64,000 nt of DNA from Turnera subulata (lineage: Eukaryota; Streptophyta; Magnoliopsida; Malpighiales; Passifloraceae), in NCBI GenBank assembly GCA_028386065.3, contig JAKUCV010002480.1, forward strand, positions 223,116 through 287,115. Direction: 5' to 3'. Each line of letters starts with the position of its first letter. Position 1 is the first letter of the stretch. Below the pieces are notes generated by a model. That model was not told the origin of the DNA, did not search any database, and worked only from the letters and a program-made list of their open reading frames with translations. This document shows, one piece after another, positions 20,628 through 31,500 of this stretch. The position numbers and the translations under genes are program-made.

Positions 20628-21551
20628 TCAACAGTTGTGGTTGTTGACCCTCCCAAAATCCGCAAGCTTCCTGGAGCGATTGGCGCAGTAAGAGGCGGCG
20701 GCGGAGAGATGCGGCTTCCCCTGGGCCCTCACTTCGTCAGGCGGCACCCCGCCTTTGTGGTTCCAGTGCCGGCTTGGGCTCGCCCTCACCAGAGGGCTCA
20801 AGCAAAACGTCAATCCTGACACGCTCTTCTCGTGCCCTCCCCCCTTCCCACGCCTCACCGCCCCTACAACAGGCGTCTTCTTCCAATTCCAACCGTGCGC
20901 CGATTCCGACGACGAGCACCCGCTCCCCGAAGGCCACGGATCACAATCCTCCTCCCACTCTCCCTCGGACCCCGGCGACATTCCTCGATCTGGAACCCGG
21001 CGAGGTCTACGAGCAGCTGATGCGGCGGAATACTCCATGGGCATGGAAGCAGCAGCAGGGAGCGATTGTTTCCTGCGGCGGCGGGAGAAGAAGGACGAGA
21101 ACCAAGAGGGGGAGCTTCCGGCGGGATCCGGATTGAATTTCTCGGATCTGGACCTGAAGAGGCTGGAGAAGAGAGATGATGATCTTGCACGGTGGTGCTG
21201 CTTTCTGGCGTAGTAGTGGGAGGAGGAGTTGGAGTTGGAGTTGTGGGTGGGGCCTACCTGAGGTGTGCTGTAGAAGAGGAGATGACGAGGTTGGGGGTGT
21301 GAGCAGGAGGTTGGGGGGTCGTCGGATTTGCGGCGGGTGACGTAAGGGGAGACGGAGCGAGGGAAGATGAGGGGAGGGTGGTGGTGGTGGTGGTGATCGG
21401 GCTTGCGGGAGGTTGGATGGTCGTCGTCGGATGGCAACTGGGCCTGGTGTTGGGCCTGGGCGGCCATGAGGGCAAGGAGACATTCCCGGAGACAAGAGGC
21501 GCACACGCCCACGCTGCTGCTCTGGTCGCACGGGTGTTTCTTACACCTCAT
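20628..21551 (-). CDS. Plant-specific conserved protein of unknown function (Cys-rich N-terminus)
   Basis: Single exon, 307 residues, GC-rich. The N-terminus MRCKKHPCDQSSSVGVCASC followed by LRECLLAL belongs to a plant-only family I recognise by this signature but cannot name. Other family blocks are in the expected order: PPLIFPRSVSPYV-RRKSDD, RFY-like FYSTPQVGPT, SLFRSRSEKF, SPSWFSSFFS-RRRRKQ, RGMSP, an Asp/Glu-rich patch, SGLTFCLSPLVRASPSRHWN, and the C-terminal ANRSRKLADFGRVN. It has no membrane segment or enzyme motif; basic and Ser-rich stretches suggest a regulatory or scaffold role. The start at 21,551 is supported because it opens directly on the conserved motif. A (CTG)n run lies just upstream at 21,602-21,629. 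Confidence 0.85.
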   Translation of the reverse strand: MRCKKHPCDQSSSVGVCASCLRECLLALMAAQAQHQAQLPSDDDHPTSRKPDHHHHHHPPLIFPRSVSPYVTRRKSDDPPTSCSHPQPRHLLFYSTPQVGPTHNSNSNSSSHYYARKQHHRARSSSLFSSLFRSRSEKFNPDPAGSSPSWFSSFFSRRRRKQSLPAAASMPMEYSAASAARRPRRVPDRGMSPGSEGEWEEDCDPWPSGSGCSSSESAHGWNWKKTPVVGAVRRGKGGGHEKSVSGLTFCLSPLVRASPSRHWNHKGGVPPDEVRAQGKPHLSAAASYCANRSRKLADFGRVNNHNC

Positions 21552-22489
21552 TATTTACTCTCACAATTTTTGTTTGTTTTTTGGGGAAGGGAAGGAGGGG
21601 AGCTGCTGCTGCTGCTGCTGCTGCTGCTTTGATTTGATTTGTTGTTGGTCTTCACAATTGATTGTTTTGTATGGGAGGCAGTACAAAGTAAGCATATGTT
21701 TGTTAAAAAAAAGTTTTTTTTTTTCTTTTTTTGTGGGATGATTTTGAAGAGTGGAAGTGGTGATGATGATGATGATGATGGTGGAGGTGCTCGTGTGGTG
21801 CTGGGCTTGTGCTGCCAGAACAACACCTTCTTCTAAAACTTTTGTGTATTTGTAATTTGTGTGGGTAGGAAAGACTAATGTGCCTCAGCCTGTTGTGGTG
21901 TGCTAGTGTTTTGGTATATCACTATTTAATTTGGATTCCTCCTCTTCTACTGATATATTACTAGTAGCATTTAGTAGTATGAGAGAGAAGAGAGAGAATG
22001 GTGTTGTTTTTTTTTTCTTTTCTTTTTTTGACTTTGAAGTAAAATGGTGAGAATAGGAATGGGGCATCTCCCTCCAAGGATTAGGAAGATGGCGCAGATC
22101 AGATTTCCTAATACAGAAAAATAATACACAAGGAAACCTTGGTTGGGTGGATGGAATTTTAATCAAACAAGGTTCAAAGCTTCAAAGATTTGTTGCCTGA
22201 TTTTTTGTGTTTTTTTCCCAGATACGAATTTATTTGGGATATGATATCCCAGCGAGCGGGCGGGCTGAACCGTTTTCTTTTACTACTACTACTATTACTA
22301 TTCCTCCTCCTCCTCCTCCTCCTCCTCGTTCTAGTCTTATAGTGTGTAATGAATTAATTATGGATGGATGGAGGAATGAATGGGGGGTTTTGACTTTTGA
22401 CTTGACCAATTAAAATTTAAACCTAACCAGTAACCACCGCCCCCTTCGTTTTAAGAGGAAGAAATGTTGTAAAAGATCCCTCAACATTT
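21552..22489. other. Intergenic region between divergent genes
   Basis: Contains simple repeats: (GCT)n at 21,602-21,629, (GAT)n near 21,765, (TCC)n near 22,300. It was searched for the missing 5' exons of the primase gene in all frames; none was found. Confidence 0.6.
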
Positions 22490-25400
22490 ATGGATGTTGG
22501 CCAGTCCTGTTGCTCTGGGGCTGATGTTTGTTTGGACTGTTGGCCTCTCATGACGGTGGCGATCAAAGTCATTGATGCTGCACTCAGAGGTACTTCTGCC
22601 TCCCTCATTTAGTTTGTTTCCCCCTTATGATCCTCCTCAAATGACTTGAATCTTTCCCCTCTTCAAGAGGACTTTGGTTTCAATCACATTCTCTGGGTTT
22701 TTAGTGGTCGCCGTGGGGTTCACTGTTGGGTCTGTGATGGAAAAGCAAGAAGGTACTCTTGCGTTCATTGTTATTTGCTCTTTGCTTATTTTCGCTGTGG
22801 TTATTTGTGGTGGTTCCATATGTATTAATAGCCATTGCTCCTGCAGGTTGACTAACGAACAGAGGGCAGCCATTGCAGATTACTTCCGAGTTTATAAGGT
22901 GCTATAGCTGATCGGGGGAATTCATTTGCAGCGTGTTGATTTTAAGGAGGGCAAATATTGATGGAAGTTTCTGATCTTTTGTAATCTATTCAGGGAAATG
23001 AAAATAGTGGCAAGAAGGTTTCTTTGGCTGGTCCTGTGCTTCACCCTTTCCTTGTGTAAGCGCCAGTGTATATTATCACTTGTTTCATTCCTCTTAAGAG
23101 TTATGGATCCATCATTTCCAACACTAAGACTTGCTTCACTGCAGGAGATCATATGCTGAATTTCTCAAGGATTTCTTTGAGACAAAATTGCTTTCCAGTC
23201 AAAATCTGTTATTGACGGAGGAGAGATATGAGAAGATTCTGGAGATGATTCCTGATAACTGTACTCAAAATTTCTGATTTTCCCATCACATCTGGTTTTT
23301 CATTAGCTTTTCTGTGGCATATAATTATGGTGTGCTACTATTACAGCTGTTACTTCTGAGCTTCGAGGAAAGTGGCAGCAGAATACCAGGCGATCCTCTG
23401 CTCCAAAAGAAGACATCAACCTTGTTCGGTGGGCGCAGTTGAAGAGTACACTGCAATCTGGAAAGCAAAAGGTACGATATGCCATTTCTTATGCATTATT
23501 CTGTCATAACGTGTGGAGTTCATTGAAGGAAACATGTCACTAGTAAAATAGAACCGTAGTGCGTTAAAAATGCCTGAGGGAAATATAGTTATCAGTTGTG
23601 CTGAGTTTTCCTTTTTGTTGATTTTTTTGATTCTACCATAGAATTTCTTGCAAATTAGGTGGTTAAAACAGAAGTGCTGGAGTCATTGGAAGCTTGGACA
23701 AAACAAAATAAGTTATTCAAGTTCTGCGGGTTAATATAACTTGTCAAAATAACCTGTGAAGTTCATTGAAGGAAATGGGTTATCAGAAGAATAGACTGAT
23801 ACTTCTTTTAAAATACTTGGCAAATCAAGTTGCTCGAGGGGGCTGTCTTGCAGACAATTTTCATAGTCATATGTTAACAAATGATGAAAAGGTGGCCAAA
23901 TATATTGGAGGATATACTTTCTATAAAACCGTATTCTTGTTTTTTGCTTAAACCATCCTGGTCCTGAAACTTTTCTAGATTTGCAAGCAGCAGGAATTGT
24001 TATAATAAATTATCAAGCATTTGCTCTTTAGCCCAACTTAGCTTCTTGAAGTAGGTTCCTCCGTGTTCTCTGTTGCTTCATAGTTTGAGTGATTGATGGT
24101 ATTAATACTCTCTCTGAAGCCAGCAAAAGTAATTTTCTGTTTTAGTGGAAGGTCTGGATTTCTTTTTTTGAGGTGGTCAAGAGGCAAGACTCGAACTCGA
24201 TACCTCATCTCCTCCTGGCCTTTTACGGCTTTCAAGAGTAGCACTTGAGCTGCAAGTTCATTGTTAGTTGAAGGTGTAGCTGATTAGTTATTTCTTGTTC
24301 TTATTCCTGGTTTCAGGCACAAGGTCTTCGTAGATGTGTTGAAGAGATTGTATTCTGCTTTACATATCCAAGACTTGATATGGAGGTCTCGTCAATAATC
24401 TTCCATCTCCTGCATTTCTCTCTTCCTATTTCTTTTGACAAGTTTGAGAACTTCTACGGAAGTACTGCCTTGGCCTATTAATTTTGCATTTTGACACCTA
24501 AATACTGGACAACTTTGCCCGTATTTCAGGTCTCCAAGCATATGAACCATTTACTGAAGGCACCATTCTGTGTCCATCCAAAAACTGGTGGGTACCTTGA
24601 TGTTTTGTCAGTTCTAGAAATGAATGCCAGTGCTATGGAAGTTGGTCTTAATTCAAGACATGAGATTTACAATTTCTTTTTTGAATATCAATTACTATGA
24701 TTTCTTTTCTTTCAAGCACCAACCTTAAATCTGAAAGGAATTTTTATCTTTTCAGAATATTGTTGGAAGATGAGTTCTCTCATATTACTAGGTGTTACTA
24801 CATGTTATTCTTGCAGGTCGTGTTTGCGTACCTATTGACCCAGACAACTGTGATGAGTTCGATCCAACTAGAGTGCCAATGCTCTCCCAGGTAATTTATT
24901 TCTTAACTCATTGGTTAGTTTGTTGCCTGAACAACTTGATAATGGGAGACTTGCTTATTGTAAATACAATTTGCTAATGCCTAAACTTTGTCATTCTTAA
25001 ACTCCCCGCGTCCTCTTTAAAATTTTGTTGACTATGGATAGAATGCGGGACCAGAGAGAATTTTTACTTTTTTTCCTTTCACTATTGTCATCAGTGTACC
25101 CAACATTTTCTTTTTTGTACCTTCTTTTGCTTGTGTTTGATTTCGTGGTTTATACCAAGTAATTTGAGTAACATTTGTTGGGATATTTGATCTAAGCTCT
25201 CTCTTAGAAATGCATTTTTTGTTGGTTTCTGCATTGCCTCTTTTCCATTTTCTGATGTTCATAGATGGCTGAGAACACCAGCTCTCATCCTTTGAAACGA
25301 TGCTCAGCATTTTTGTTTACTTGCAGTAATATAATTCTATTACATGTGGGTTCATGCTTCGTCATTCAGTTGTTTTCTGCAGTTGCATGCTTCCCGAGAC

Positions 25401-26426
25401 CATCTTTGTGTCCACTTGTAACTACGTAGCTAGATATATGTAACCTCTTTTTTGTAGATAAGCTTTTTGTCTTGTTTTAGAACACATTACTGCCATGCAT
25501 GGGCAGGAGTAATTCTTGAAGCACTTATGATGGTTTATCGAATTTATATTTGTTTTAACACTCTCATTTACCTTCAACAACATTGATATGCAGCTATTAG
25601 GAGAACTTAACATAGAAGGACGGACAACTGATGATGGGAATGGTATGCCAACATAATACAATCTTCACATATTGAAGCTTTATCTGGCCCTCTGCATGAA
25701 AATAAATCATTTGCTTTGACTGTACTGGTTGAAGCGAGTATGGGATTTCACAACTAGTTTGAAAAGCATAGGGAAGGTTATTGGTGCTCTGGGTTTTACA
25801 GAATGAACATTTATTCTGGGAATACTGCTGGAGAGTCATTTTATTCCCTACACTGCTATAGAATAATGAATTTCTACTTAGTTTTCCACCTGATGACTTT
25901 CTGCGGGTTTTTTAATGCCAGTATGGGATGGAACCTCGCTTGGAAAATCAATTAGTTTTTTCAGATCATCATTCTTGCAACCTCTGTTGAAGTCTTGCAA
26001 GGTATGCAAGATCCTACTTGTTATCTTTATCCTGTGAAAAAATGCATTTCATACTGAATAAACCTGCCATGTAATTGCTTCTTGACTTTCATTATATACA
26101 GCAGCATGTGTTGAGCTATGGTGGCATCTGTCTTGCTTTACAAAGGCTTCTCCTCTTGGTTGTTTGAAAATAAATAAAAACGGGAGCAACAAGGGTATTG
26201 GTTTAGCTTTTCCACAAACATAAGAAATTGTCCATTCGTTCTGTCCCTGCTTTAAAATTTTGAGTGTGGAAATTATTTTAATGTTGCTCGTCTTTTCTAG
26301 TAGTGATAGAGTTATCTACCACTCTAGCAGTAAATGACCAAATGATCTACAAATATTTTGCAGGAGGAGATAGAAAGTTCCTATAGTTCTAAACTTCAAC
26401 AATCAAAGAGTTCTATAAGTTGGTAG
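22490..26426 (+). pseudogene. DNA primase small subunit, 5'-truncated copy
   Basis: Twelve exons: 22,490-22,589; 22,668-22,752; 22,847-22,898; 22,994-23,055; 23,145-23,260; 23,347-23,471; 24,317-24,385; 24,530-24,587; 24,817-24,890; 25,594-25,642; 25,922-26,001; 26,364-26,426. They join in frame to 310 residues. The family is clear: zinc motif CCSGADVCLDCW, then [39 protein letters not shown] (third catalytic Asp at residue 201), and VHPKTGRVCVPID. Primase small subunits make the RNA primer for DNA polymerase alpha. About 130 N-terminal residues of the family are absent, including the paired catalytic Asp motif (FDIDISD-like). An in-frame ATG at 22,490 opens at the point where homology begins. 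All later exons and splice sites look intact, so the loss may be recent. I expect no priming activity. Confidence 0.88.
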
Positions 26427-28503
26427 TTCTTTTCAATTATTTCTTTATGTATGTATGTATTTCTCCTAGAAGAGATGAGAGGTGCTGTTATTTGTCGGGA
26501 ATATTTAACTGCTGATGATGATCCCTTCAAATGCGTGTATAATTCTAAGACGTTCGATTACGCTCCTCCAGTGTTTACATTGCATTTTCTTCCGAGCTAT
26601 TTTCTGATAATTTTTGGAGTTTGCTGTCAACTTAAAGCAAATTCTCGGTTGAAAAAGAAAAACTCGAAGAAAATTGACGGTTGTATCCGGTCATCTGGTG
26701 CAATGGTTCTATACAGTGTGTGGTATTACTCGATAAATTTGTAAAGGAAATGGAAATTTAAACAAGAAAGAGTTCGGAATCAATGATAAAGATTGGATTT
26801 CTATTTTGAGAAGCTTAGAGAGTTACAAGGTGAAGAAGAGTGATTCTTGTGTAAAATGGCATTCCATCCTTCTTTTATTCTCCTTACCCTACTATGTGAA
26901 TATGATGTCCTAAATCTGAGAATTCTCATTTTCCTACATCTACCTAATCTAACGGTGTTGGGCAACCTAGGATTCCTGTGTTCGTATCCATATAGACAGC
27001 TATTGGGTGCTCGTACTCACCCTTGTGGGCAGCTGTTAGGTTCTTCTATGAAATGGATGGGCTTCTTTCCTTTTCTTCATTGAGTTGGACTATTTAATAT
27101 TTAGTGTGCTATCTCAAATTTCTTCTTGTGGTATGTATGCCTAACAATTTCTGTTATTCATCAAAAAAAAAATGCCTGAAAATTTCTGTTATCCTTGCAT
27201 TTTGTGTTAGATAAGGCCAACTATTCTAAAGGCGTGGGAAATTCTTATCTCTTGGAAGTCTCAATTCTCCCAAATCATGGATAGTTCTTGGGAGGCTTAT
27301 GTACACGTGCTTCTGAAAGAAAATGAAGCACAAGAACATGTTACTCAAAGTCTTTGCTAGATGAGATTCAACTTTCAAGATGTGGTACCTAAATTTTCCG
27401 GTGTAATCTAAGGCATTTGCTAAATTTTTCATAAAAATGAAGGAGCGGGAAAGCCACCTGTATTATAATGAAGACCTTATGTGTCCTAAACACCTTTAAC
27501 TAGTTTGTATTAGTTAAAGAAATCACTTTTACCGCATAGGTTGAGTTCGCTAAATACTTTAAAGAAAATTTCGGTTGACATTTGATAATCATTTTTTCTC
27601 TTAACCATTCTATGAAAAAAATTAGAGCTTATATTATAAATTTTAAAAATTAGAATTAAATTAACTTAAGAACCAACATAATATAGTCTTTTCTTAGATT
27701 CCCTGTATGAAAGATTTGAGTCCCCAAAACGTTTCTTTTTTGTTGAATAAGTACCCAAAACGTTTAACCACTAAAAAACTTTTCTTTTACAAAGTTTGGA
27801 GGGGGGTGTCTTTTGTTTTGGTTGGGTAAGCATGGCCCATCATCATCAGGGGAAAAAGCCCAAAACAAAGTAGCAACCCACCCCAAATTCGCTACAGTAT
27901 AGGAAAGAGTGATTATAGAGTACTAGGGTTTTACACAGTGGAACAGTGAACACACTTTTTTGCCCAAAATGTAGTAAGCAACCACCTACGGTGTAAGTGT
28001 GACAATAAAACAACTGAAGAAAGAAACCAGTTCCACTCCAAAATCCTAATCCTAGTGTGTATTCCTATTCCCCCCTGGCCTCTACTAGTAGAAAGTTTTG
28101 TGCTATTTACACTCCCTTCTTCCCCACTCACCCACACTATAAATTGCAACACCATACCTTCCCAGCTGCCTTTTTTTGTGCTCTTTTGGTTGGCTGCCTC
28201 CTCTTCCTCTCTTCTTCGAAACACTGTCCCTTTTCACACTCACTTCCTTCCCCTCCCCCTCTCTCTCTCTCTCAACATACTTCGAAAACCCTAATTTGTC
28301 CCCTCTCCCCACACACACATTCCCTTTGTACCATCATTTGCTAAACTAAACCCAAAAAAGCCAAATAAAAAGGGCCTTTTGTCTTCTGATTGGGGAACTA
28401 CCCTCAATAAAACCCAAAGCCCCTGTGCTTTAAATAACCCCCCCGCGTATCCAATTACAGGCGTTGGGCTGCGGTGATCTCGCCGGGTGGGAGGAGGCGC
28501 GTG
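26427..28503. other. Primase 3' flank and LARP1 promoter/leader
   Basis: A tiny poly(A) retroposition scar lies at 27,138-27,192. From about 28,030 the sequence becomes CT-rich, with long pyrimidine runs at 28,240-28,275, as in a plant leader. No other gene is seen. Confidence 0.5.
27138..27192 (+). mobile_element. Micro-retroposition scar (poly-A between target duplications)
   Basis: A 20-bp segment starting TGCCT at 27,138-27,157 recurs at 27,173-27,192 with two differences. The insert is TCATC followed by ten A. This is the shape of a LINE-mediated insertion cut back almost to its tail. Confidence 0.7.
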
Positions 28504-31500
28504 ATGGTTATGGCCGAGAACGAGACCGGGGATGATCATAAGGACCAGCAGCTCACCAATGCTGTTCCTGGCGGCGGCGGCGGACCCAAGTCCCCCTGGA
28601 AGACTCCCAAGCCCGTGGTCCCTTCCGACGCTCCCGTCATGGGCACCCCTGAGTCGTGGCCGGCTCTCTCCGACGCCCACCAACAGCAGCAGCAGCATCA
28701 GCATCAGCAGCAACAACACCCACAACAACAGCATCATCGCTCCTCCAAGACTGCTGATTCCAAGCACACTCCAACCTCCACTGCCGCCGGAGCAGCAGCA
28801 GCAGCAGCGACACCGGCTGTTGCTGACGCCCCTGATTCGCCTACACCTCAGGTCTGTCTTAAGTTACTAACTTGCAATGCTTCTCTGCCACTCTCTGTTT
28901 TTGTATGTATTCTGGTCGGGTAGGTCAAATGTCATTAGCTGCTGCTTAGGTGTGCCGCTTCTGCTTGTTCAGTTGTTTTTTTTTGTACTTTATGCTCACG
29001 TGGAACTTGGTGTGTGTGTGTGGAGCTCCGTTGCTTTTTATCTCTTTCTTTGGTATCCTGTCATTGGTTTCTTCTACTTCACTGTACCAAGCCTTCTACT
29101 TCCCCAATTTCTTTGCAATTTGATTTTTTTCCATTTTTTAAAGAAGTCCTGGAACTGCACTTTTATGCTTGGTACTTTGACATACCCCCTGGATAAACTT
29201 TTTCATTATTGCAAAGTTGATGCTTTCATGTTCCTAGAGAAACTTTTATTTTTAAGGTTCACTGATAAATGAATTGAAGTTCAAATAATATGAAGTTTCA
29301 GAAATTCTTTCTTTCTTTCTTTTTTTTTTTACTTCTATCTGTCTGTTTATGAAGTTGAGTTTCTGTTATGTTTCATTCATAACCAAATTGTTCTTGACGG
29401 TTAATGCCATCATTTCTTATCCTGTGGTCTTTTCAGGGGTCGGCTGGACAGCAAAAGTCCCATGGAACTGCAAACCCTAATCTTTCAAATAAACATTCCT
29501 CTTCAAGGCATCAGAAATCTGGTCCTAAGCGAAATGCCCCGAATGGCGCCCCTCCCTTCCGGCTACCTTACCCTTACCAGACGCCCATGCCCCCAGTTTT
29601 CCATGCTATGATACCTCAACCACATATTGCCATCCCAGGCTATGCTTACCCGCCTGGCCCTGCACCTTTTCCAAGTGTTGAACCTCCTCTGGTGAAATCT
29701 GGATCTGAGACTTCCCCCGTGCAAACATTTGCCCCGCCTGTTAATGTTCAGCCCCCTCCCAGGGGAGATCCCAATGGCCCCAACTTTTCAAATAGGAGAC
29801 CTAATGCTCAGGACTCTGCCACTCATTTAAATCCCGCATGGCATAATCAGCGGGCATTTGGTCCCAGAGATAACATCTCCCTGCCCCAGGGTATGGGACC
29901 AAGGCCTTTGATGAGGCCTCCTTTCTTTGCACCAGCTCCCGGGTTTATGGTCGGCCCAGCATTCCCGGGTAATCATTTCATTCCATCCAAAGGTGTCCTT
30001 GTTCATGATAGTATTTCTCCCTATAGCTATTGGCCTCGCGATTATGCAGATGCTTGCTGCTTTTGCTCTCAGTTGCTCTATCTTTTGGTCCTTGGGATTT
30101 CGTGTTGTCAAAATTATGTAATTCTTGCATACAGGACCTCCCATATGCTATGTTCCTGTTGCACCGCCTGGCTCAATCAGGGGTCCTCATCCTCCCCGCT
30201 TTTCCCCATATCCTCTCAGTCCAGGAGCTCCGGTGCTTCCACAAGACACTGTGAATTTGAGGACTAACATAGTAAAACAAATAGAATATTACTTCAGGTA
30301 AGTCTATCTACCACGGTCATTGGCTGCTGGTTTCTTTGACTCCCTCCATTCTGTCCAGTTTGTTTTTGTGTGTGAGTGTGTATGTCTGGGAGACTGTGTC
30401 TCTGACTGGGGCTCCACCTCTCTGAAAACACAGTTATATTCTGCCATGAAAGAATTTTTCTTTGTGGACACTCTTTTTGGCTGCTGTAGGTGATCAACTG
30501 ATTTACATAAATCTTTTTATATCCCATTTCAGTGTTGTTAATTCAGCTGTCATGGACATATATGACATGGGATTATGTTTGTGAGAATGCTAATAAAGAC
30601 TGTTAACCCTAAACAATAGTGAGTTGAGTCCTTTGCTGATGCTAGAATGCTTGTTTTATAATTTTGAATTTTCTATTTCCAAATGTTAGCAACACGTACT
30701 TTATCCTAATAAAGAAAAATTTTCAACATTTGTTGAATGCTTAATTTTGATGGGAATTTATTTGTTTTATTATGGCTTTGTGTGTCCTAGAAACTAGGAA
30801 TAGGGATTACAATAGGGCATAGGATTTGTTATAATCTAGCTTCTCCTTTTGACAGAGTAGCTGACAGAGTTGGTCTGTCTATTTTGGGTTTGCATTACCT
30901 CTGTCCTGCTGTTAACTTTATTCCCTATTTGACAGTGATGAGAATCTGCAGAATGACCATTACCTAATATCTTTGATGGATAACCAAGGTTGGGTTCCAA
31001 TAGCCACCATCGCGGACTTTAAAAGGGTATGTTATAATCCTATGCTTCAATTGCACAATTGCTTATGTAAGTCCTACACTTCTCTTCTGATAAATGCTAT
31101 TTCATTGGAATCAAGAAATGGTAATTTAAAATGTCTTCTCTCTTGCTTAGTTGTGTTATTATTGCCTGGCTAAGCTTATGAAAATTGCAATTTAACTTTT
31201 TGTAAAACAGGTCAAGAGAATGACCACTGATATCCAATTTATCCTTGATGCGCTCCAAAGTTCTAGCACAGTAGAAGTTCAGGTTTGGTTTCATATCACT
31301 TATACTATATATGTAAGCTTTGTTGACAGAAGCTAATTTTTTTTTTTGGATTGTAGAATACAACTGGACAATGTATTTGTGATTTGCATGATTCTCTCTC
31401 TTTTTTTTATTTAACTTTTGAGCTGAAAGTTACTCTTTGTTTGCTTGAATATGGATATATTTTGAAGGACCTGAATTTTCTAAGGACTTTCTTGCTACTC

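Noticed and set aside
20755..21213. Plus-strand frames opposite the conserved minus-strand gene
   Set aside because: Shadows of the real 307-residue coding frame, whose motifs match a plant family.
24165..24260. Possible tRNA-derived SINE (B-box-like GACTCGAACTC on the opposite strand)
   Set aside because: Only one weak box, no A box at the right distance and no cloverleaf; too weak to report.
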